From positions 248,001 through 312,000 of the forward strand of contig NZ_BMXK01000001.1 of the NCBI RefSeq assembly GCF_014651715.1: DNA of 64,000 nt, read 5' to 3'. Source of the DNA: Zhihengliuella salsuginis. GTDB taxonomy: Bacteria > Actinomycetota > Actinomycetes > Actinomycetales > Micrococcaceae. The translations under genes were made by a program, and so were the position numbers. Shown here piece after piece: positions 17,199-25,374 of the stretch (within the stretch, counting starts at the first letter, position 1; the number at the start of each line of letters is the position of its first letter). The notes beneath the pieces were generated by a model that had not been told where the DNA came from, ran no database searches, and saw only the letters and a program-made list of their open reading frames with translations.

Positions 17199-18911
17199 TC
17201 ACCCGCGCTTGTCGGCGTCCGCGGCGATGTTCTCCTCTTCCTCCTGCAGGTCCGTCAGGGGGCCCATGCGGCGGGCGCGGTTCATCGCGGCGACGGCCTC
17301 GATGATGACCCAGACCGCGGCGATGAGGATGATGATGTCGAGCACCAGCAGCAGCCAGTTGCCGGCCGCGTAGAACTGGCCCATCTGGACGAACAGGGCG
17401 ATCACGCTCATGACCAGCACGAACGTCAGCGGGATGAGCGCGGGCAGGACGGGGCGGCCCTTGCGGATGAGCATGACGGCGACGATCGACAGGGTCAGGC
17501 CCGCGAGGATCTGGTTGGTGGTGCCGAACAGCGGCCAGATCAGCATGCCGCCCGAGCCGTCGGCGCCGGCCGAGAACGTGAGGCCGACGGTGACGACCAG
17601 GACGATCAGCGTGGCCGCCAGCGGCTTCAGGTGCACGCCGGCGATCTGCCCCATCTCCGAGATCACGAAGCGCTGCAGGCGGATGCCGGTATCCATGGTG
17701 GTGGCCGCGAACAGCACGGCCATGGTGGCCAGGATGGTGCCGGAGAGGGATTCGGGGATGCCGAGGCCCTGGTTGACGATCGCGCCTCCGCCGGAGACGA
17801 ACGCGCCCACGCCGCCCTCGCCGAAGGCCGAGTAGACCTCTTCCCACGCGGCGACCGACTGGAAGCCGGCGGACACGGCGATCACGGTGCCGAGGGCGAG
17901 CAGACCCTCGCCGACGGCCCCGAAGTAGCCGACGAACCGGGCGTCGGTCTCCTTGTCGAGCTGCTTCGCCGTGGTGCCGGAGGCGACGATCCCGTGGAAT
18001 CCGGAGATCGCACCGCAGGCGATGGTGACGAACAGCAGCGGCACCAGCGACGGGGTGCCCTCGGGGACGTTGTTGTTGAAGGCCGGCGCCATCATGGTCG
18101 GCCCGGAGATGATGATCGCCGCGTAGAGGATGCCGAGCGCGATGAACAGCTGCAGGCCGTTGATGTAGTCGCGCGGTTGCAGGAGCATCCAGACCGGCAG
18201 GAGGGAGGCGATGCCCGCGTAGAGGAAGAGGACGATGATCCAGAACGCGTTGGCGCTCAGGCCCATGATCATGTCGGGCAGCACCACCGGGAAGGCGTCC
18301 CCGAGCAGCATCAGCGCGTACAGGGCCACGACGCCGACGATCGAGACGATCGGCAGCGACCACTTGAGCTTGTAGATCGCCTGGCCGATCAGCAGCGCGA
18401 CGAAGACGGCGCCCCAGGCGGGGATGACCGCGGTGGGGGTGGATACCAGCAGGTTGGAGATGACGACGGCGAAGGCCGCGTTGACCATCAGCAGAACCAG
18501 GAAGATGACCACCAGGAACAGGTTGCGTCCGTGGCCGCCGATGTAGCGGCCGGCGAGGGTGCCGATCGACTGGCCCTTGTGGCGGTTGGATGCCCACAGG
18601 GCGCCGAGGTCGTGCATGCCGGCGAAGAAGATCGTGCCGAGGGTGACCCACAGCAGGGCGGGGAGCCAGCCCCAGATGACGGCGATCGCCGGGCCGACGA
18701 TCGGTGCGGCGCCGGCCACGGACGTGAAGTGGTGGCCCCACAGCACATACTTGTTGGTGGGGACGTAGTCGATGCCGTCCTCGAGCTGGTGGGCGGGCGT
18801 CTTGTAGGCCGGGTCCAGCCGGTAGACCTTCTTGGCCAGGAACTTGGAGTAGAACACGTAGCCCGCGATGATCATCGCGATGCCTATCAATGCCAGAACG
18901 ACGGAGTTCAC
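17199..18911 (-). CDS. cstA: Carbon starvation protein CstA family transporter
   Basis: The 570-residue protein has about 16 membrane helices. Family motifs are visible: YVPTNKYVLWGHHFTSVAGA, IVGPAIAVIWGWLPALLWV, GAISGFHGIVASGTTAKQ and FGTTNQILAGL. CstA-type carriers import pyruvate or peptides. The length matches the shorter CstA class. It is the first gene of a three-gene operon with a CC-star protein (52-nt gap) and an ArsA-type ATPase. GAGGCATCG precedes the ATG. Substrate not resolved from sequence. Confidence 0.92.
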   Translation of the reverse strand: MNSVVLALIGIAMIIAGYVFYSKFLAKKVYRLDPAYKTPAHQLEDGIDYVPTNKYVLWGHHFTSVAGAAPIVGPAIAVIWGWLPALLWVTLGTIFFAGMHDLGALWASNRHKGQSIGTLAGRYIGGHGRNLFLVVIFLVLLMVNAAFAVVISNLLVSTPTAVIPAWGAVFVALLIGQAIYKLKWSLPIVSIVGVVALYALMLLGDAFPVVLPDMIMGLSANAFWIIVLFLYAGIASLLPVWMLLQPRDYINGLQLFIALGILYAAIIISGPTMMAPAFNNNVPEGTPSLVPLLFVTIACGAISGFHGIVASGTTAKQLDKETDARFVGYFGAVGEGLLALGTVIAVSAGFQSVAAWEEVYSAFGEGGVGAFVSGGGAIVNQGLGIPESLSGTILATMAVLFAATTMDTGIRLQRFVISEMGQIAGVHLKPLAATLIVLVVTVGLTFSAGADGSGGMLIWPLFGTTNQILAGLTLSIVAVMLIRKGRPVLPALIPLTFVLVMSVIALFVQMGQFYAAGNWLLLVLDIIILIAAVWVIIEAVAAMNRARRMGPLTDLQEEEENIAADADKRG

Positions 18912-19098
18912 GTCGATGCCTCCTGATGAGCGGTGTGAGTGGAGTGATTAGCCAACATCCTACGCGCTCAGTGCCCCAGCTCACCTTGGGAACGGCCGTG
19001 TCAGACGTTCGCGATGCGGCCCGGCGGGAGGCGCCCCCGAACCCGGTTCCCACGTCTCGCCGGCGTCCGATCTGCACGGGACCCTGGTGGCTGCAACC

Positions 19099-19112
19099 CG
19101 GTGTCGTTAGGG
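19099..19112 (+). repeat. Promoter-type repeat of the lipoprotein genes, copy 1
   Basis: GGTGTCGTTAGGGT occurs here and again at 20151-20164, each about 40-50 nt before a lipoprotein start. TAGGGT fits an actinobacterial -10 (TANNNT). A second shared block, GACAGTTCGGAG, follows at 19131-19142, 19652-19663 and 20182-20193, just before all three starts. The arrangement shows the upstream leader was duplicated with the genes. Confidence 0.7.
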
Positions 19113-19149
19113 TGGATGCAAGGTTTGGCCGACAGTTCGGAGGGGAACG

Positions 19150-19653
19150 ATGGGACCGGTGCGGAGACGCTCGTTCAAGCAGGCCATGACGGTGTCCGGC
19201 GCGGCTGCGCTCGCTGCCGCCTCGCTCGCCGGGTGTACCGCCCAGCCGCCCGATGGCTCGGAGTCGAGTCCCGAGCCGGAGTCCGGTGCGCCGTCGGCGA
19301 CCGTCCCGGCTGAAGATCTGAGTTGGATCCTCGAAGAGCAGGAGGACGATTCGTTCGCGGGCGCCGCGACTGCGGGAGGCGGTGGCAGCATGAGGCATTC
19401 GCTCGACTTCGAGAACGTCCCCAAAGGCACTGCGACTGTCGAGGTCCACGTCTTCTGCGCGCCGGTGTCGGCGACCGCGGTGCTGACCGTCGAGGGGGAC
19501 ACGACAGATATCGAGTGCACGGGACCTGAACAGTCGCAGGTCGTCGAGGTCAACGCGGACGAGGCCCGTGAATCCCGGTACATCAGTGCCGAGATCGAAC
19601 CGGACGAGTCGCCCCGGGAGTTCTCCTACGCCATGGTTGTCAAAGCAGGCTGA
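19150..19653 (+). CDS. Lipoprotein, tandem family member 1
   Basis: The 167-residue product has a basic start, a hydrophobic stretch and lipobox LAGC, so it should be a membrane-anchored lipoprotein outside the cell. A low-complexity Ser/Pro/Glu linker leads to a beta-rich domain with a conserved C-x19-C pair (VFCAP...DIEC). No known family is recognised. Two paralogues follow. Its stop codon lies inside the leader repeat of the next gene. Confidence 0.75.
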   Translation: MGPVRRRSFKQAMTVSGAAALAAASLAGCTAQPPDGSESSPEPESGAPSATVPAEDLSWILEEQEDDSFAGAATAGGGGSMRHSLDFENVPKGTATVEVHVFCAPVSATAVLTVEGDTTDIECTGPEQSQVVEVNADEARESRYISAEIEPDESPREFSYAMVVKAG

Positions 19654-19669
19654 CAGTTCGGAGCAGATC

Positions 19670-20125
19670 ATGAGACCGGAACGGACGCACGCACACAGGC
19701 GGGGAGCAAGCGCTGCGGGGGTGGGGATCCTTGTCGCGGCGCTGACGGGCTGCGCAGGGCAAACAGCCGTCCCGCAGGAGAGCTTCGAACAGGTGCTCGA
19801 AAAGCGCGGTGACGATGCTATCGGCGGTGGAAGTGCAAGTGGCGCCGGCGGTCACGTGGGGCTTCACATCGATGAGAAAGCGGTCCCGCCGAACGCAGAA
19901 GTGGTTGAAGCCCGCGTGTACTGCCTCCCTGAGGGGGCACCTCACTCGGTGACGATCAACGGCGAATTGTTTGAGCTCGAATGCGGCGGTGCCGACCGGG
20001 CGGAAGTGATCGAGCTGGAGGCTGCCGCCCTCCGCGAGACGGGGCGGCTCGAGGCCGAGATGAACCTCGACGGATCGTCTGGTGCCGCCGAGTGGGCAAT
20101 CATCGTCGAAGCCGTGCAGCCGTGA
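19670..20125 (+). CDS. Lipoprotein, tandem family member 2
   Basis: The start is ATG at 19670, preceded by GACAGTTCGGAGCAGATC, the leader block shared with the third copy. The ~151-residue product has lipobox LTGC and the same domain as its neighbours: a Glu/Asp-rich entry (LEKRGDDAIGGG) and the C-x19-C pair (VYCLP...ELEC). The first ~35 residues of the longer open frame overlap gene 1 and are not coding. Function unknown. Confidence 0.72.
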   Translation: MRPERTHAHRRGASAAGVGILVAALTGCAGQTAVPQESFEQVLEKRGDDAIGGGSASGAGGHVGLHIDEKAVPPNAEVVEARVYCLPEGAPHSVTINGELFELECGGADRAEVIELEAAALRETGRLEAEMNLDGSSGAAEWAIIVEAVQP

Positions 20126-20150
20126 GTATTGACCTCTAGTGCGGGTCACT

Positions 20151-20164
20151 TGGTGTCGTTAGGG
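20151..20164 (+). repeat. Promoter-type repeat of the lipoprotein genes, copy 2
   Basis: This is identical over 14 bp to 19099-19112 (GGTGTCGTTAGGGT) and placed before the third lipoprotein gene, so copy 3 has its own promoter-like leader whereas copy 2 has only the GACAGTTCGGAG part. Confidence 0.7.
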
Positions 20165-20200
20165 TTGGCGGACCAGCCAGCTGACAGTTCGGAGCAGACC

Positions 20201-20752
20201 ATGAAGCCGGAACGGACGTGTTCAATCAAGCGGGGAACCTCTGCGGCAGGGGCTCTTCTGATGGGTGTCGTCCTAGCCGGTTGCGCCGGAGGGCCGGACG
20301 AACCCGCCTCGAGTGCGATGCCGACCGGCGGCAGCCCGTCCCAATTGCCTGCGTCGGATTCCCCTTCGGGAATGTTCGAGGGAATGTCTGATGACTGGGA
20401 AGAGCCCGAGCTGTGGTGGATCGTTGAGGAGTACAAAGACGACTTCGTTCTGGCAGGCACGACGGTTTCCGACGAAGATGGGGTCAGGGGGACGAATTCG
20501 GATCACCAAGTCCCGCTCGAAACGAATGAGCTCGAGGTCCACGTGTACTGCACGCCGGTCGGGACAACCGGCGTATTCACCGCGAATTCGCAGCGGCAGA
20601 CCATCGAGTGCGCTGGCACCGAGGATCCTCGGATCGTCCACCTGAGCACGGAGGGCCTGGAAACGAGCTCCGACGTGTCGTGGCAGTTGACGCTCGACGA
20701 GTCCGTCCGCGACTGGCAGCAGGCGGTCGTGTTCCTTCCCGCCGCGTCTTAG
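20201..20752 (+). CDS. Lipoprotein, tandem family member 3
   Basis: The ~183-residue product starts at ATG 20201 after GGAGCAGACC. It has lipobox LAGC, a Ser/Pro-rich linker, WWIVEEYKDDF (compare the entry motifs of copies 1 and 2) and the C-x19-C pair (VYCTP...TIEC). Function unknown. Its TAG stop shares bases with the TAA stop of the convergent gene (TTAG at 20749-20752). Confidence 0.72.
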   Translation: MKPERTCSIKRGTSAAGALLMGVVLAGCAGGPDEPASSAMPTGGSPSQLPASDSPSGMFEGMSDDWEEPELWWIVEEYKDDFVLAGTTVSDEDGVRGTNSDHQVPLETNELEVHVYCTPVGTTGVFTANSQRQTIECAGTEDPRIVHLSTEGLETSSDVSWQLTLDESVRDWQQAVVFLPAAS

Positions 20753-21627
20753 CTGGGCAGCGGCAGCGCCTCCGCGACGTCCAGCAGGCGCCTCCGCAGC
20801 ACGTCCGCGCGGTCCGCGAACTGCTTCTGGAGCCGCACATACTCCGCCTTGCCCTCCGGCGTCTCGATCCGGATCGGCTCGTAGCCCCAGTCCTCCAGAT
20901 CGTAGGGCGAGGCCTTCATGTCCATGGTCCGCACGTCCCACGCGAGCTCGAAGCAGTCCATCACCAGCTCGCTCGGCACGGCCGGGGTGAGCTTGTACGC
21001 CCACTTGTAGAGGTCCATGTTGGCGTGCAGGCAGCCCGGCTGCTCCAGGTCGCGCTGGGTATCGCGCGTCGGCTGCAGCTCGTTCAGCGGCACCGCCTCC
21101 GGCGTGTAGAACCGGAACGCGTCGAAGTGCGTGCAGCGGATCCGGTGCTCCTCGACCACCCTGTCCGTGCCGGAGGCGCCGAGCCGCAGTGGGAGGTACT
21201 CGTGCCGGATCCCGTTGCTCTCCGACTTGTACGCCATCGCCCACTCGTGCAGCCCGAAGCACGCGAAGTTCCCCGGCCGGCTCGCCGTCCCCGCCAGGAT
21301 GATGCGCGCGAACCTGATCGCTTCCGCCCGAGCGGCACCGAACGCCGCCAGATCCAGCCCGACGCCGCCGTCGTGCTCCGCGTAGAACTTCCAGTCGCGC
21401 CGCGGTGCGGCGGCTTCGCCCTCCAGCACGACGCCGGCGCCCGGGTGCCAGCGCTGCAGCTGGCCGGGCTTCTGGGTGTAGTAGGTGAAGAGGAAGTCCT
21501 CGACCGGGTGCTTCTTCTGCCTCATCCGGCGCTCGACGAAGGGCGCCGCGAAGCGCTCCACGCGGGTCTCGTGGGCGGCGGCGCGCGGAAGCCACGCGGA
21601 TTCGGGGAGGGGAAGCATCGCCTCCAT
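20749..21627 (-). CDS. Conserved actinobacterial protein of unknown function (DNA-glycosylase-labelled family)
   Basis: The ~292-residue protein contains KKHPVEDFLFTYYTQKPGQL, RWHPGAGV, FGLHEWAMAYK, HFDAFRFYTPEA and GCLHANMDLYKWAYKL. I recognise it as a conserved actinobacterial family often carried in databases as 3-methyladenine DNA glycosylase. I see no helix-hairpin-helix or AlkA motif, so that name may be wrong. Several invariant His/Asp and aromatic residues suggest a metal-binding enzyme. ATG at 21627 or 21618 may be the start; GGAGG lies between them. Confidence 0.65.
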   Translation of the reverse strand: MEAMLPLPESAWLPRAAAHETRVERFAAPFVERRMRQKKHPVEDFLFTYYTQKPGQLQRWHPGAGVVLEGEAAAPRRDWKFYAEHDGGVGLDLAAFGAARAEAIRFARIILAGTASRPGNFACFGLHEWAMAYKSESNGIRHEYLPLRLGASGTDRVVEEHRIRCTHFDAFRFYTPEAVPLNELQPTRDTQRDLEQPGCLHANMDLYKWAYKLTPAVPSELVMDCFELAWDVRTMDMKASPYDLEDWGYEPIRIETPEGKAEYVRLQKQFADRADVLRRRLLDVAEALPLPS

Positions 21628-21650
21628 TCTAGGAGCCGGAGGCCCGCCGG

Positions 21651-22421
21651 TCAGGTCGCGTCCCACACGTCCCGGTAGAACGCGATCCGCTCCTCGTCCG
21701 GTTCGACCCCGTAGCCGTCGTAGACGTACTGCTCGAAGCCGGGTCCGTAGTTCCACACGGTGCTCCACGCGGCGATCGCGAGGTCGGCCCAGAAATCGGC
21801 GACGCCGAGCGACCCGAGGTCCACGTGGGCGCTCCACCTGCCGTCCTCGTTGATGAGGGTGTTCGGCGCGCAGGCGTCGCCGTGGCAGACCACCAGGCGG
21901 TCGATGCCGGGGGCCTCCGCCGCCAGAGCGCGCCCGCGCTCCGGATCCTCCGCGTCCGCGAGCCGCGCAGCGAGCGACCAGTCGAAGGGGCAGTCGTCCA
22001 CGGGCAGCGCGTCGTGCAGGGCGCGCAGCCCGGTCCCGATCGCACCGGCCGCCCGTTCCGGCTGCGCGACCCAGCGCGGCGCCACCGCCGGATCCCCCGG
22101 GACCGCGGCGGTGACGAGCAGCTGGGAACCGTCGTCGTGCCGGGCGGTGCGGACGGGGCGGGGGACCGATGTGAAGCCGGCCGCCCAGGTGAGGCGCTCG
22201 GCCTCGGAGCCCAGATCGACGCCGGCTGCGGCCGGCGACCACTTGGCGTACTCGACGTCGCCGGAGGGCAGGCTCAAACGGAAGGTCAGGCCGCCGAGCT
22301 GATTGCGCCAGACGGGGGTGATCCCGCCCGGCGCGACGCCGACACGTGCGGAGTACTCCGCGACGGGCGCTGGCACCGCGACGTCGGCCTCGGGTGCGGC
22401 GGCGAGCGGGCGGTACGTCAT
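21651..22421 (-). CDS. APH-family phosphotransferase (aminoglycoside 3'-phosphotransferase-like)
   Basis: The 256-residue protein has the protein-kinase-like APH fold. The catalytic loop is VVCHGDACAPNTLI (catalytic Asp in HGD, Asn) at about residues 180-193, and the Mg-binding aspartate is in VDLGSLGVADFWADLA. An N-terminal lobe with EYAKWSP supplies the nucleotide lysine. It is close to APH(3') in length and spacing, but chromosomal actinobacterial members often phosphorylate other substrates, so resistance is not shown. It reads in the same direction as the next gene with a 23-nt gap. Confidence 0.8.
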   Translation of the reverse strand: MTYRPLAAAPEADVAVPAPVAEYSARVGVAPGGITPVWRNQLGGLTFRLSLPSGDVEYAKWSPAAAGVDLGSEAERLTWAAGFTSVPRPVRTARHDDGSQLLVTAAVPGDPAVAPRWVAQPERAAGAIGTGLRALHDALPVDDCPFDWSLAARLADAEDPERGRALAAEAPGIDRLVVCHGDACAPNTLINEDGRWSAHVDLGSLGVADFWADLAIAAWSTVWNYGPGFEQYVYDGYGVEPDEERIAFYRDVWDAT

Positions 22422-22526
22422 GGGGCTCCTCGGTTGGTCGGGTCCAGCCTAATGCCGAACCGAATCGTCAGGCGCACGTCACGGCGGGTTCACGCGCGCG
22501 TTGTCCGCGTGGACGACGGTAGGACC

Positions 22527-24173
22527 ATGGCACACATCTCCCGTCGTTCACTCGTCCTCGGCTCACTCGCCACCGGCGCGACCGGCCTCGCCGCCGCCGT
22601 CACCGCCGCCCCCGCCACGGCTTCCGGGCTGCTGCGCCCGGCCGCGCCCGCGCTGGTCCGGAACCGGCTCAGCCTGCCGTCCGGCATCCAGTTCGGCGAC
22701 GCCGGCACCGACTCCGCCGTGCTGTGGTCGCGCTCGTCCGCACCGGGCCGACTCGTCGCGACCCTTCGCGCCGTCGACGCCGACGGGACCGCGATCCGCG
22801 GCAAAGGCGCCTTCAAGCGGACCCTGCGCGGTCCATGGGCCACCGCCGACTCCGACTTCACCGCCAAGATCGCCGCGTCCCAGCTGCCCTCCGGGAGCCG
22901 GTTCGCCGTCACGATGGCGTTCGAGGACGAGAACGGCACCCTCGGCGAGGCCGCCGACGGAACCTTCACGACGGCGGCCGGCCGCAACGCCGCCGGCCGG
23001 ACCCCGGTGCGCGGCGGCGACGTGCCGCGCGGGCAGAGCTTCGTCTGGACCGGCGACACCGCCGGCCAGGGCTGGGGCATCAACGAGGAGATCGGCGGCA
23101 TGTTCGCCTACTCCGCGATGCGGGAGGCCAAGCCCGACTTCTTCGTCCACTCGGGCGACACGATCTACGCGGACGGCCCGATCTCCGCCGAAGTCGAGGA
23201 GCCGGACGGCCAGATCTGGCGCAACCTCGTCACCGAGGAGGTCTCCAAGGTCGCCGAGACCCTCGACGAGTACCGGGGCCGGCACCGCTACAACCTGATG
23301 GACGCCAACGTCCGCGCCTTCTACTCCGAGGTCCCGGTCATCGCCCAGTGGGACGACCACGAGACCACCAACAACTGGTGGCACGGCGAAGTGCTCGAGG
23401 ACGACCGCTACACCGTCCGCGACGTCGACACCCTCGCCGCCCGCGGACGCCGGGCCTGGCAGGAGTACCAGCCGATCGCGAATCCGCGGGCGATGCGCGG
23501 CGGCACCGGGTTCGAGCCCGCCCGCATCTACCGCAAGATCGAGCGCGGCGACCAGCTGGACCTCTTCTCCCTCGACATGCGGACGTTCAAGGGGGAGAAC
23601 ACGGCCGGCATGGAGGCCGAGGCGACCAGCATCTTCGGCGAGGAGCAGCTGCAGTGGCTCATCAAGGAGGTCACGCGCTCGAAGGCCACGTGGAAGGTCA
23701 TCCTGAGCGACCTGCCGCTGGGCATCATCGTCCCCGACGGCGACGCGCAGGAGTCCATCTCCAACGCGGACGACGGAGCCCCGCTGGGGCGCGAGCTCGA
23801 GCTGGCCCGGGTGCTCAAGGCCTTCAAGGAGGCCGGCGTGAAGAACATCGTGTGGCTGACCGCCGATGTGCACTACTGCGCGGCGCACCACTACTCGCCG
23901 GAGCGCGCGGCGTTCACCGGCTTCGACCCGTTCTGGGAGTTCGTGGCCGGCCCCATCAACGCCGGCTCCTTCGGCCCGAGCCAGATGGACGGCACCTTCG
24001 GCCCGGAGGTCGTCTTCGCGAAGGCCGGGGAGCGCGCGAACCAGTCTCCGCGCGACGGCAAGAGCCAGTTCTTCGGCCACGTCGACCTCGACGAGGCCGA
24101 CACCTTCACGGTCAGCCTGCGCAACGCCCTCGGCGAGACGGTCTTCTCGAAGACGCTGCACCCCGAGCGGTAG
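22527..24173 (+). CDS. phoD: PhoD-family alkaline phosphatase, Tat-exported
   Basis: The ~548-residue protein opens with a twin-arginine signal (ISRRSLVLGSLATGATG) and an Ala-rich cleavage region near residue 32. The PhoD N-domain is followed by the metallophosphatase core: FVWTGDTAGQGWG, FFVHSGDTIYADG, AQWDDHETTNNWW and VWLTADVHYCAAHHY, which provide Fe/Ca ligands. It would release phosphate from mono- and diesters outside the membrane. The start is ATG at 22527 with AGGA just upstream; the longer open frame is antisense to the APH gene. No Pho box is evident. Confidence 0.92.
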   Translation: MAHISRRSLVLGSLATGATGLAAAVTAAPATASGLLRPAAPALVRNRLSLPSGIQFGDAGTDSAVLWSRSSAPGRLVATLRAVDADGTAIRGKGAFKRTLRGPWATADSDFTAKIAASQLPSGSRFAVTMAFEDENGTLGEAADGTFTTAAGRNAAGRTPVRGGDVPRGQSFVWTGDTAGQGWGINEEIGGMFAYSAMREAKPDFFVHSGDTIYADGPISAEVEEPDGQIWRNLVTEEVSKVAETLDEYRGRHRYNLMDANVRAFYSEVPVIAQWDDHETTNNWWHGEVLEDDRYTVRDVDTLAARGRRAWQEYQPIANPRAMRGGTGFEPARIYRKIERGDQLDLFSLDMRTFKGENTAGMEAEATSIFGEEQLQWLIKEVTRSKATWKVILSDLPLGIIVPDGDAQESISNADDGAPLGRELELARVLKAFKEAGVKNIVWLTADVHYCAAHHYSPERAAFTGFDPFWEFVAGPINAGSFGPSQMDGTFGPEVVFAKAGERANQSPRDGKSQFFGHVDLDEADTFTVSLRNALGETVFSKTLHPER

Positions 24174-24184
24174 TTCGGCACAGG

Positions 24185-24239
24185 CCGCCGTCAGTTCCGA
24201 CTAGTTTCAGCGTGTTGAACTAGTCGGACCTGACGGCGG
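24185..24239. repeat. Palindrome A, left side of DUF559-like gene 2
   Basis: Arms of 22 nt (24185-24206 and 24218-24239) pair with one mismatch around an 11-nt loop. The arm core CGTCAGTTCCGACTAGT is shared with palindrome B at 25257-25303 (one base differs). There is no U-run, so a plain terminator is unlikely. It looks like a REP-type repeat or element end. Confidence 0.85.
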
Positions 24240-24281
24240 TCCGGAAGACCACGGTGGCAGGCTGTGCATGGCGCCGTGAGC

Positions 24282-24290
24282 TGTGGATAA
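24282..24290 (-). promoter_or_regulatory. TGTGGATAA box upstream of DUF559-like gene 2 (perfect DnaA box)
   Basis: TGTGGATAA is the complement of TTATCCACA. It lies 48 nt before the gene start, matching the position of TGTGGACAA before the paralogue at 9050. Beyond the box, ACTCGGGC here parallels ATTCGGCC there. Confidence 0.5.
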
Positions 24291-24329
24291 CTCGGGCAGA
24301 ATTTCTCGGCAGTAGTTCAAGATGGACCC

Positions 24330-25256
24330 ATGTCCAAGAGGTCCCCGCTTCCACCTGAGCTTCGTGGCGCCGTCTTTACGCGCCAGCAGGCACTCATGCT
24401 TGGTGTACCGGACCGTCGGTTGGCGGCGTCGGACCTGGTTCGGATTGATCGTGGGCTGATTGGGTCGGCTGATCATGCACCCAGCGAGCTTGCTCGTGCG
24501 ACGGCGCTGCGGTTCCTTGCGCGACAATTGTGGCTTTCGCACGAGAGCGCTGCGCGACACTACGGACTCTTCCTGCCGATGAGAGCAGACGATTCTCTGC
24601 ACTTGAGCGTTCCGCCAGGCAGTGGGCGCCGCCGAATACCAACAGTCCGAACTCACGAAAACAAAGTCATTCGGGGCGAGGTGCGTGATGTTGGAACGGT
24701 GCCCGGTGCGCCCACGGACCTGACTGGCTGGATCGCCTCCAGATCGCGCACGTGGTTAGACCTTGCGTCCGTACTCGACGTTGACAACTTGATCGTTATC
24801 GGTGACCAGCTGGTGCGTATTCCCCGCCATGGCGGGGCCCCGTTGGCAACACGGCAGGAACTGCAAGCGCTGTGCGAGGCTCACCCACGGGCGCGAGGAA
24901 TCGGCAGGGCACGTGAAGCCTTGGAGCAGGTTCGCGTGGGTGCGGATTCGCCACCGGAAACGAAGATGCGTCTCGCTTTGATACGTTCCGGTCTGCCAGA
25001 GCCCGAGCTCCAGATCAGTCCGAGCCCTGAGAATCCCTATGCTCCGAAGGGAGACCTGGGCTATCGCCAGCTAAGCCTGGTTCTCCAATACGAGGGCGGA
25101 CATCACCGGACTCCTGAGCAGTACAGCAGAGACCTCAACCGGGAACGTGAGTGGGCCAGCTACGGCTGGTCTTCACTCCGCTACGACGTCAGCGACCTTC
25201 GCAGTGAGTTTGCCCGCGCTATCGTCGAGGTTGATCGCCGATTCCGCAGGATCTGA
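24330..25256 (+). CDS. DUF559 / VSR-like endonuclease-fold protein 2, palindrome-bounded
   Basis: This 308-residue paralogue of the 9050 gene aligns along its whole length: FTRQQALMLGVPDRRL against FTGRQAAALGVAPDRL, and RSGLPEPELQIS and DLGYRQLSLVLQYEGGHHRT at the C-terminal nuclease-like core. GC content is visibly lower than in its neighbours, which suggests later acquisition. It is enclosed by two copies of the same palindrome family, the second beginning one base after its stop codon. Function unknown; possible nuclease or toxin-antitoxin-like component. Confidence 0.7.
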   Translation: MSKRSPLPPELRGAVFTRQQALMLGVPDRRLAASDLVRIDRGLIGSADHAPSELARATALRFLARQLWLSHESAARHYGLFLPMRADDSLHLSVPPGSGRRRIPTVRTHENKVIRGEVRDVGTVPGAPTDLTGWIASRSRTWLDLASVLDVDNLIVIGDQLVRIPRHGGAPLATRQELQALCEAHPRARGIGRAREALEQVRVGADSPPETKMRLALIRSGLPEPELQISPSPENPYAPKGDLGYRQLSLVLQYEGGHHRTPEQYSRDLNREREWASYGWSSLRYDVSDLRSEFARAIVEVDRRFRRI

Positions 25257-25303
25257 CGTCAGTTTCGACTAGTCCTGCGCGCTTCAAGTAGTCGAAACTG
25301 ACG
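25257..25303. repeat. Palindrome B, right side of DUF559-like gene 2
   Basis: Arms of 17 nt (25257-25273 and 25287-25303) pair with one mismatch around a 13-nt loop. The arm CGTCAGTTTCGACTAGT differs from palindrome A by one base; loops are unrelated. It abuts the TGA stop of the gene. Confidence 0.85.
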
Positions 25304-25314
25304 GAACAAGCGAA

Positions 25315-25351
25315 GGGGCCGCCTCCCAGCGCTGAGCTGGGCGGCGACCCC
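25315..25351 (-). terminator. Terminator hairpin of aspartate kinase gene
   Basis: GGGGCCGCCTCCCAGC pairs with GCTGGGCGGCGACCCC around a short loop, 24 nt past the minus-strand stop of the aspartate kinase gene. On the minus strand it is followed by TTCGCTTG, with no strong U-run. Confidence 0.6.
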
Positions 25352-25374
25352 TCGTCGTCGTACCGGCTAGTGGA

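Noticed and set aside
21651-22421. Acquired aminoglycoside-resistance gene
   Set aside because: GC content matches the chromosome, there is no transposon or integron context, and many chromosomal APH-fold proteins have other substrates.
24185-24239. Palindrome A as simple phoD terminator
   Set aside because: It has no U-run, and its twin at 25257-25303 has the same arms, so repeat identity explains it better; a secondary terminator role remains possible.
142-24290. Replication origin suggested by four DnaA-box-like 9-mers
   Set aside because: The boxes are single, kilobases apart, and neither dnaA, dnaN nor an AT-rich unwinding region is present.
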